NCBI RefSeq assembly: GCF_022179125.1
Contig: NZ_BPQG01000006.1
Span: 62,001 to 126,000 of the forward strand
Direction of reading: 5' to 3'
DNA from: Methylobacterium cerastii
GTDB lineage: Bacteria; Pseudomonadota; Alphaproteobacteria; Rhizobiales; Beijerinckiaceae
Length of the DNA stretch: 64,000 bases
Shown here piece by piece: positions 58,431-64,000 of the stretch (position 1 is the stretch's first letter; every line of letters starts with the position of its first letter). The translations under genes were made by a program, and so were the position numbers. The notes below the pieces were generated by a model. The model had not been told where the DNA came from and searched no databases. It saw nothing but the letters and a program-made list of their open reading frames with translations.

Positions 58431-58937
58431 TCAGCGGTCGAACGGGATGTTCGCCTTGGTCTCGGTCTCGGTGCGTTCGAGGCAGGCTTCGCGGGTCGCG
58501 TCGCCGCCCTCGCAGGCGAGCACGTCGCTGAGCAGCACCCGGCTCAGCTTCGGGCAGGCGATCCCGGGGAAGTTGAAGATCTTGACGGTGGTCTTGCGGG
58601 CCGGGATCGGCCCGAGCTCGGCCGCGACCCGCTTCTGCACGATCCCGTCGGTGTCGAAGGCGAACAGGTCGAGCTTGTACGACTTCAGCGCAGCCCCGCG
58701 GCTGTTGTCGACGACGATCGTGGCCCGGCAGGAATCCTCGACGGATTCGAGCCGGTTGAGCTGAAGCTTGAGCGGCGCGGCCTTCTCGCCGGCCGGCGCA
58801 TCCTGCGCCATCGCGGACACGGCGAGCGAGGACGCGAGCACGAGGGAGAGCCCCACGCAGGCGGCGGTGTCCAGGGCGAGCCGCCTGATGCGGAGCCGGT
58901 TAAGCGGGACGCCTCGCCCGAGCATCTGTTGAGCCAT
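58431..58937 (-). CDS. Secreted protein encoded ahead of exbB
   Basis: 168 residues from MAQQMLGRGVPLNRLRIRR; hydrophobic stretch and cleavage near SAMAQD. The mature part (LQLNRLESVEDSCRATIVVDN; YKLDLFAFDTDGIVQKR; VKIFNFPGIACPKLSRVLL) has four Cys and looks like a conserved alphaproteobacterial periplasmic protein often found before exbB (recalled pattern, not checked). It is first in the likely operon with exbB-exbD-tonB. Function unknown. Confidence 0.7.
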   Translation of the reverse strand: MAQQMLGRGVPLNRLRIRRLALDTAACVGLSLVLASSLAVSAMAQDAPAGEKAAPLKLQLNRLESVEDSCRATIVVDNSRGAALKSYKLDLFAFDTDGIVQKRVAAELGPIPARKTTVKIFNFPGIACPKLSRVLLSDVLACEGGDATREACLERTETETKANIPFDR

Positions 58938-59527
58938 CGAAACGCTTCCCATCCTCCGCTCCGCGGGCGGCCCGTCCGGCGCCCCGCGCCGTGTCGAATT
59001 CGTCTGCCGCCGGGTCCATCCGGTTCGCGAGGCACGAAGCGGACGGCCGCGGCCGCGAAGCGGGCGGCCGAGAGGACCGGCGCCATCGCATCGCCGTCTC
59101 GGACCCTCCCTCGGACCACGGCCTCGGCGCGTGTCTGGAAAGGGGCGATGCGGTCGTCCGGCCTCGCGAAGATGCGCGCCCCGGCGCGATCTCCCGCAAG
59201 AGCGGAATGCAATGTGCCTGCGCGGCGGAAGTATCCGAGGTGCAGGGCAAGGATCAAGAGCGGCGCTGAAAATCAGAGCCGTTCCAAACTGTTACGAATA
59301 CATCTCGCGTTGCGGCGTGCATCCTTGCCGAATGGTCCCGGCCTGCCTTGCCGGATCTGCCCGGCCGCCTGGTGGGATCGCGGCCGGCGGCTCTCTTGAT
59401 GGGGCGGGCATGCTCGACCATATCGTTCCGGGCCGGATCGATGGTCCGGAAGGGGTGCCGCTTGCGGGCCCCGCAACGAGGTGCCCGCCGGCATTCCGGT
59501 CACGGGGCCTCCACAGGGGCGTTGCCG
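58938..59527. other. 590-base region between divergent exb operon and hsp20
   Basis: No convincing gene. The hsp20 side holds a candidate heat-shock promoter (59395-59423) and a leader with TTGCGGG-C-CCCGCAA (59462-59476), a strong hairpin that could affect translation. The part near 59270-59330 is AT-richer. The exb side should hold that operon promoter. Confidence 0.45.
59395..59423 (+). promoter_or_regulatory. Candidate RpoH-type promoter of hsp20
   Basis: CTTGAT (59395-59400), 17 bases, CCATAT (59418-59423). The CTTGA -35 and C-C-A-T -10 agree with alphaproteobacterial sigma32 promoters. It is about 105 bases upstream of the hsp20 ATG. Confidence 0.45.
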
Positions 59528-59956
59528 ATGACCCGTCCATCCCCGTTCGGACACCCGTTCCTGCTCGGATTCGACGAGATCGAGCAGGCGCTGGACCGGG
59601 TCTCGAAGGCCGCCAACGACGGCTACCCGCCCTACAACATCGAGCGCCTCGTCCGCACCGACCAGGAGCCGGACCGCCTCCGCATCACCCTGGCGGTGGC
59701 CGGCTTCACCCGCGACCAGCTCGACGTGATGCTGGAGGAGAACCAGCTCGTCGTCCGCGGGCGTCAGGTCGACGACAAGGAGCGGCTGTTCCTCCACCGC
59801 GGCATCGCGGCGCGCCAGTTCCAGCGGGCGTTCCTGCTGGCCGACGGGATGGAGGTGCTGGGTGCCGACCTGTCGAACGGCCTGCTCTCGATCGACCTCG
59901 CCCGTCCCGAGCCCGAGCGGGTGGTGCGCCGCATCGCCATCCTCGAGCGCGATTGA
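59528..59956 (+). CDS. Small heat-shock protein, Hsp20 family
   Basis: 142 residues from MTRPSPFGHPFLLGFDEIEQ. The alpha-crystallin domain spans about 35-125 (YNIERLVRTDQEPDRL; AVAGFTRDQLDVMLEENQLVVRG in part; RGIAARQFQRAFLL). The C-terminal IxI-type anchor is RRIAILERD. An ATP-independent holdase that binds unfolding proteins. Followed by DUF1150, as in other alphaproteobacteria. Confidence 0.93.
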   Translation: MTRPSPFGHPFLLGFDEIEQALDRVSKAANDGYPPYNIERLVRTDQEPDRLRITLAVAGFTRDQLDVMLEENQLVVRGRQVDDKERLFLHRGIAARQFQRAFLLADGMEVLGADLSNGLLSIDLARPEPERVVRRIAILERD

Positions 59957-60067
59957 TCCGCCGGCGAAACACCCCACATTCGATTCAGGCCCACGATCGC
60001 CGGATCGGTTCGATCAAGACGGGATCGTTTCCGGGCTGTTTGCTCTGCCTCGAAAGGAGGGCACGAC

Positions 60068-60352
60068 ATGACCGACCTCACCACCTCCCCGCTGACGGCC
60101 GCCGACCTCGACCCGGCCGAGTTCAACGCCGCCGACCTCGCGGCGCTCGGCGAAGGCCACATCGCCTACGTCCGCTCGATCCGGTCCGACGAGGTGATGC
60201 GCCTTTTCCCGCAGGCGCCGCAGCTCACCCCCGGGCTCGACCTGTTCGCCCTGCTGTCGGCGAGCGGCGCCCCGATCCTGCTCGCGGATTCGCGCGAGGT
60301 GATCCTCGCCAACGCCGCCGAGCACGACCTCTACCCGGTCAGCCTGCACTAG
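60068..60352 (+). CDS. DUF1150 family protein
   Basis: 94 residues from MTDLTTSPLTAADLDPAEF with GAAAGGAGGG upstream. The family pattern IAYVRSIRSDEVMRLFP and LFALLSASGAPILLADS is present. DUF1150 genes commonly follow hsp20 genes; function unknown. Its TAG stop is the first three bases of a dispersed palindromic repeat. Confidence 0.88.
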   Translation: MTDLTTSPLTAADLDPAEFNAADLAALGEGHIAYVRSIRSDEVMRLFPQAPQLTPGLDLFALLSASGAPILLADSREVILANAAEHDLYPVSLH

Positions 60353-60454
60353 AGCATTTTCAAGCGAGGTGGATGCCGGCTCGCGTGAAGAAAATACGTT
60401 TACACAGTCAGTTAGAGCATTTTCCGTGATCCGGAGATCATGGAAAATGCTCTA
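60350..60454. repeat. Dispersed palindromic repeat (RIME/ABC-like) joining two convergent genes
   Basis: TAGAGCATTTTC opens the element at 60350. A second TAGAGCATTTTCC (60413-60425) pairs exactly with GGAAAATGCTCTA (60442-60454). The middle has the CAAGCGAGGTGGATGCCGGC and CGCGTGAAGAAAATACG blocks that recur between genes in Hyphomicrobiales (recalled pattern). Both flanking genes end inside it. Confidence 0.8.
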
Positions 60455-61233
60455 GCGGGCGTCGCCATCTCCGCCACCGCCGAGAGCAGCCGCGCGACGT
60501 CCTGCGGCCGCGACAGGCGGTGGTCGCCGTCGGCGATCAGCGTGAGAACCGTGCCCGCCGCCGGCAGCCTTTCGAGGATGCGAAAGGCATGCGGGTGCGG
60601 CACGTCCGGGTCGTTCATCCCCTGAAGGATGTGGACCGGGCAGCCGAGGTCGAGCGGACCGGTCAAAAGGCGGTTGCGCCGGCCATCCTCGATCAGCGCC
60701 ATGCTGATCGCGTCGGGCTCCGGAGCGTAGGCGCTCTGGCGCAGCCAGACGCCGTCCTGTTCCAGCGTCCTGCGGATTTCGGGCGAGAATTTGTCCCACA
60801 TCAGGTCCTCGGTGAAGTCGAGGGCCGGCGCGATCAGCACGAGGCCGGTCGGCGCCGGCTCGCCGCGCGCCGCGCAGTTGCGCGCCGCCAGGCAGGCGAT
60901 CCAGCCGCCCATCGACGAGCCGATCAGCACCGGCGCCTCCGGTGCGTGCGCGGCGAGCACGGCTTCCGCGTCTTCGAGCCAGGTCGAGATCGTGCAGGCC
61001 GCGAACGCGCCCTCCGACTCGCCGTGGCCGGAATAGTCGAACCGCACGAAAAGCCGCCCCTCGGCGGCGGCGAAGGCGTCGACCGCCATCGCCTTGGTGG
61101 CGCCCATGTCGGAGTGGAAGCCTCCGAGCCAGACGATCGCCGGGCCGACGCCGTCGCGCACCCGCACCGCGATCCGACGTGCGTCCGCCCCTTCGCCTAC
61201 CGTGACGTGCTCCAGCGTCGTGCCGTCCCGCAT
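60412..61233 (-). CDS. Alpha/beta hydrolase with repeat-derived C-terminus
   Basis: 273 residues from MRDGTTLEHVTVGEGADAR. Core motifs: VWLGGFHSDMGATK, the nucleophile elbow GSSMGG, the acid region in LQGMNDPDVP and His in ADGDHRLSRP. It resembles small serine hydrolases or palmitoyl-thioesterase-like enzymes. The last 13 or so residues (AFSMISGSRKML) and the stop are encoded by the dispersed repeat, so the natural end was probably replaced. Confidence 0.87.
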   Translation of the reverse strand: MRDGTTLEHVTVGEGADARRIAVRVRDGVGPAIVWLGGFHSDMGATKAMAVDAFAAAEGRLFVRFDYSGHGESEGAFAACTISTWLEDAEAVLAAHAPEAPVLIGSSMGGWIACLAARNCAARGEPAPTGLVLIAPALDFTEDLMWDKFSPEIRRTLEQDGVWLRQSAYAPEPDAISMALIEDGRRNRLLTGPLDLGCPVHILQGMNDPDVPHPHAFRILERLPAAGTVLTLIADGDHRLSRPQDVARLLSAVAEMATPARAFSMISGSRKML

Positions 61234-61390
61234 CCCGTTCTCCCGCCTTCGTCGAGGCCTGCGTTCCCGACCTGAACGCCGCGTCTTCAGCCGCCGTTTA
61301 CCAGACCGTAAAGCGTACCCGTGATCCTATGACAATGAACGCTTCCCTGCGGCCGCGGCCCGCCTGCGCCCTCTCGCCGCGCGATCCCTC

Positions 61391-62620
61391 ATGACGGAGG
61401 ATCACCGGCCGGCGGTCGGATTTCCCGGCGACGCCGCGCCGCTGGCCGGCGCCTGCGTCCTCCAGATCATTCCCGAGCTCGATGCGGGTGGCGCCGAGCG
61501 CACCACCGTCGACATCGCAGCCGGCCTCGCCGCGGCCGGCGCGCGCGCGCTGGTCGCCACGGAAGGCGGCCGACTCGTCGGCGAGCTGCAGGCCAAGGGC
61601 GGCATCTGCCTGCCGTTTCCCGCCGCCTCGAAGAACCCGCTCCAGATGGCGCTCAACGTCGGCCGGCTGGCCCGCCTGTGCCGGCGCGAGGGGGTGCAGA
61701 TCATCCACGCCCGCTCCCGCGCCCCGGCCTGGGTCGCGCTCGGCGCCGCGCGGCGGCTGAAGCTGCCCTTCGTCACCACCTATCACGGCAGCTATTCCGG
61801 CCGGACGGGCGTGAAGGTGCTCTACAACTCGGTGATGGCGCGCGGCGACGTGGTGATCGCCAACTCGCACTACACCGCCGACCTGATCCGGCGCCTGCAT
61901 GCCGAGCAGGCGGGCGACCGCGTGCAGGTGATCCACCGCGGCACGGACCTCTCCGCCTTCACCCCCGTGGCGGTCGGCGCCGCCCGCGTCGAGGCGTTGC
62001 GCCGGAGCTGGGGCGTCGCGCCGCACGAGCGGGTCGTGCTGCTGGCGGCGCGTCTCACCGCCTGGAAGGGTCAGCGCATCCTGATCGAGGCGGCGGCGCT
62101 GCTCAAGGCGCAAGGGGTCGGCGACTTCGCCATCGTGCTCGCGGGCGACCCCCAGGGCCGCGTCGCCTACGAGCGCGAGCTCGACGCGCTGGTCGCGGCG
62201 CGCGGGCTCGAAGGCGTGGTCCGGCGGGTCGGGCATTGCACAGACATGCCGGCGGCCTTCCGGGCGGCCTCCGTCGTCGCGGTGCCGTCGGTGGAGCCCG
62301 AGGCGTTCGGCCGCTCGGCGGTCGAGGCCCAGGCGCTGGGCACGCCGGTGGTGGTGTCCGACCTCGGCGCGGTCCCCGAGACCGTCCTCAGCCCCCCCGA
62401 GGTTCCGGCCGGGCAGCGCACCGGCTGGCGCGTGCCCGCCGGCGACGCGGCGGCGCTCGCGGGCGCGCTGGCCGAAGCGCTCTCGCTCGGCGCCAGCGCC
62501 CGCGACGCGCTGGCGCGGCGCGAACGCGCGCATGTCGAGGCCAACTTCTCCCTCGCGCGCATGGTCGACGACACGCTGGCGATCTACGCCGGGTTGCTCG
62601 GCCGAGCGGGGCCGGCGTGA
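61391..62620 (+). CDS. Glycosyltransferase family 4
   Basis: 409 residues. GT-B fold: N-terminal LQIIPELDAGGAERTTVD with the Gly-Gly-Ala loop, HARSRAPAW, and C-terminal donor-binding VPSVEPEAFGRSAVEAQALG with the EX7E motif. It transfers sugar from a nucleotide donor to a lipid or polysaccharide acceptor, but no acceptor can be inferred here. It stands alone, divergent from the hydrolase. Confidence 0.9.
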   Translation: MTEDHRPAVGFPGDAAPLAGACVLQIIPELDAGGAERTTVDIAAGLAAAGARALVATEGGRLVGELQAKGGICLPFPAASKNPLQMALNVGRLARLCRREGVQIIHARSRAPAWVALGAARRLKLPFVTTYHGSYSGRTGVKVLYNSVMARGDVVIANSHYTADLIRRLHAEQAGDRVQVIHRGTDLSAFTPVAVGAARVEALRRSWGVAPHERVVLLAARLTAWKGQRILIEAAALLKAQGVGDFAIVLAGDPQGRVAYERELDALVAARGLEGVVRRVGHCTDMPAAFRAASVVAVPSVEPEAFGRSAVEAQALGTPVVVSDLGAVPETVLSPPEVPAGQRTGWRVPAGDAAALAGALAEALSLGASARDALARRERAHVEANFSLARMVDDTLAIYAGLLGRAGPA

Positions 62621-62740
62621 CCGCGCGCCGACGGGAAGTTCTGCTGGGGGGCTTGTCTTTTCGCCCCGGACCTTCACATCACACGAAAGGCTTTCGCGTC
62701 GCGGAAGTCGGCATCGTGTCGAGTCGATCCCCGACATGTG

Positions 62741-62769
62741 TTGACTTGCCGCACGGTTCGGCCAAGGTA
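62741..62769 (+). promoter_or_regulatory. Possible infC promoter
   Basis: TTGACT (62741-62746), 17 bases, AAGGTA (62764-62769). The -35 is good and the -10 weak. It is about 100 bases upstream of the infC start. Confidence 0.4.
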
Positions 62770-62866
62770 AGCTGTCCGGGATAGGCCGGAGCGATCGGTG
62801 GTCAGGGTAGCCCGGAACGGGATGCCAGCGGCCGCCGTTTCGTCGTTGCATCAGGAGAACACCGCC

Positions 62867-63409
62867 ATTCGTAGACCCATGAGAGCCATGCCGGCCCCGC
62901 AGAAGGACGGGCCTCGCGCCAACCGGGACATCCGCGGCGTGCGCGACGTGCAGCTCATCGACGACACCGGCCTGAACCGGGGCGTCGTCGCCTTCTTCGA
63001 CGCCTTGGCGCTAGCCGAAGAGGCCGGCCTCGACCTCGTCGAGATCGCGCCGAACTCCGTCCCTCCCGTCTGCAAGCTGCTCGATTACGGCCGCTTCCGC
63101 TTCAACGAACAGAAGAAGCAGAACGAGGCCCGCAAGCGGCAGAAGACGGTCGAGGTCAAGGAGATCAAGCTCCGTCCCGGCATCGACAAGCACGACTACG
63201 ACACCAAGATGAAGTCGGTGCAGCGCTTCTTCGAGGAGGGCGACAAGGTCAAGGTGACCCTGCGCTTCCGCGGTCGTGAGATGGCGCACCAGGACATCGG
63301 CCTGCGCCTGCTCGAGCGGGTGAAGACCGAGACCGCCGAGATCGCCAAGGTGGAAAGCGAGCCGATGCTCGAAGGCCGCCAGATGATCATGATCCTGGCG
63401 CCGCGCTGA
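62867..63409 (+). CDS. infC: Translation initiation factor IF-3 with ATT start
   Basis: 180 residues if started at ATT 62867, ten bases after GGAG (62853-62856). This gives (M)[19 protein letters not shown], the N-terminus expected for alphaproteobacterial IF-3, and exactly the length of the E. coli protein. The first ATG (62879) would remove the RRP segment and sit 22 bases from the ribosome-binding site. The core motifs [19 protein letters not shown] and [18 protein letters not shown] are conserved. An AUU start lets IF-3 control its own translation in E. coli. Confidence 0.93.
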   Translation: MRRPMRAMPAPQKDGPRANRDIRGVRDVQLIDDTGLNRGVVAFFDALALAEEAGLDLVEIAPNSVPPVCKLLDYGRFRFNEQKKQNEARKRQKTVEVKEIKLRPGIDKHDYDTKMKSVQRFFEEGDKVKVTLRFRGREMAHQDIGLRLLERVKTETAEIAKVESEPMLEGRQMIMILAPR

Positions 63410-63436
63410 TCCGTTCGCGCGCGTCACGAGATTCCG

Positions 63437-63470
63437 AAGCGCCGTCTCGCTCAGCGAGGCGGCGCTTTTC
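63437..63470 (+). terminator. infC terminator
   Basis: AAGCGCCGtCTCGCT pairs with AGCGAGgCGGCGCTT over a CAG-size loop with one mismatch, followed by TTTTC. It lies 27 bases past the infC stop. Confidence 0.8.
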
Positions 63471-63557
63471 TTGTGCGAACCTACCCTGCGTTTCCGGGGC
63501 CGTGCATTCCGTGGATCCAGGCTTTCGCCGATCCGGCCCCCGGCCTATCTGCACGGG

Positions 63558-64000
63558 ATGGCCCTGAACCCCGACGAGATCGAACGCTACGCCCGCCACC
63601 TGGTGCTGCCGGAGATCGGCGGCCCGGGGCAGGGCCGGCTGAAGGCGGCGCGGGTGCTGGTGGTCGGCGCCGGCGGGCTCGGCGCGCCGCTGATCCAATA
63701 TCTCGCCGCCGCCGGCATCGGCACGATCGGCATCGTCGACGACGACACGGTGTCGCTCTCCAACCTGCAGCGCCAGATCATCCACGGCACGCCGGACGTC
63801 GGGCGGCCGAAGGTCGAGAGCGCGGCTGACGCCGTCGCCCGCCTCAACCCGCACGTCGCGGTGGTCGCGCATCCGATTCGGATCGACGCCGCGTCGGCCG
63901 AGGCGCTGGCCGCCGACTACGACGTGGTCGCCGACGGCTCGGACAACTTCGCCACGCGGTACGCGGTCTCGGATGCCTGCTACCGAGCGCGCCGGCCCCT
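63558..64000 (+). CDS. MoeB/ThiF-type adenylyltransferase, N-terminal part (3' truncated by window edge)
   Basis: 148 residues visible, frame open to the end. Starts MALNPDEIERYARHLVLPE with IGGPGQGRLKAARVLVVGAGGLGAP following, the nucleotide-binding loop, and DDDTVSLSNLQRQIIH and ADGSDNFATRYAVSD. These are signatures of E1-like enzymes that adenylate MoaD or ThiS. MoeB and ThiF cannot be separated without the C-terminus. Confidence 0.92.
   Translation, partial: MALNPDEIERYARHLVLPEIGGPGQGRLKAARVLVVGAGGLGAPLIQYLAAAGIGTIGIVDDDTVSLSNLQRQIIHGTPDVGRPKVESAADAVARLNPHVAVVAHPIRIDAASAEALAADYDVVADGSDNFATRYAVSDACYRARRP

Noticed and set aside
59424-59527. ROSE-type RNA thermometer in the hsp20 leader
   Set aside because: Hairpins are present, but the typical ROSE anti-Shine-Dalgarno element was not identified with confidence.

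Overview
The window is high-GC DNA from one chromosome, coding on both strands, and reads as an alphaproteobacterium of the Hyphomicrobiales, most like Methylobacterium/Methylorubrum (inference). The evidence is a set of lineage-restricted genes: gcrA (cell-cycle regulator), SspB-alpha (ClpXP adaptor), flaF/flbT (flagellin control), DUF1150 next to Hsp20, a single bifunctional RelA/SpoT homologue next to rpoZ, and CtrA-type TTAA-N7-TTAAC sites. No rRNA, CRISPR array, transposase, integrase or recognisable prophage was seen.

Layout. 0-4.3 kb: end of an uup-type ABC-F gene, a large envelope protein with an OmpA-like C-terminus, two small membrane or secreted proteins and a YidB-family gene. 4.3-4.6 kb: an AT-rich island that stands out from its surroundings. 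4.6-8.4 kb (minus): fatty-acid synthesis genes fabD-fabG-acpP-fabF. 8.4-13.9 kb: a Tat-exported carbonic anhydrase, rpoZ, rsh (stringent response), pyrE and a NYN-domain protein. 13.9-18.7 kb: peroxiredoxin, smpB and dapA (minus), then a lytic transglycosylase preceded by a consensus CtrA site. 18.8-21.5 kb: an ABC importer of the taurine/sulfonate/nitrate type. 21.5-25.9 kb (minus): a trimeric autotransporter with 12-residue repeats, then uvrB. 26-30.2 kb: small envelope proteins, a metallophosphoesterase, tRNA-Pro(GGG), sspB, a CPBP membrane protease and a degenerate receiver protein. 30.4-36.6 kb: argJ-SIMPL-mutT operon, gcrA, a patatin lipoprotein and an ABC-F ATPase. 36.7-40.9 kb: flagellin island (flaF, flbT, a 756-residue flagellin with a duplicated central module, a FlaG-like protein). 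41-43.2 kb: thiC under a TPP riboswitch. 43.3-50.4 kb: hydrolase, HNH protein, acyltransferase, PilZ protein, class A penicillin-binding protein, GGDEF sensor. 50.5-54.8 kb: OprP-type porin, aldo/keto reductase, then class III cyclase, small membrane protein and UPF0178 protein overlapping as an operon. 55-59 kb (minus): BrnA-like and Lys/Ala-rich proteins, then a secreted protein with exbB-exbD-tonB. 59.5-64 kb: hsp20-DUF1150, hydrolase, glycosyltransferase, infC with an apparent ATT start, and a truncated moeB/thiF gene.

The window is mainly core housekeeping. Its distinctive features are repeats that shape proteins (flagellin, adhesin, porin signal peptide, OmpA-like protein), dispersed palindromes including one that supplies the stop codons of two convergent genes, and several operator-like dyads. 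No wholly new multi-gene system is evident. The best leads are the duplicated flagellin module, the repeat-derived gene ends, the CtrA sites at two peptidoglycan enzymes, the tandem dyad at the aldo/keto reductase, and the AT-rich island.
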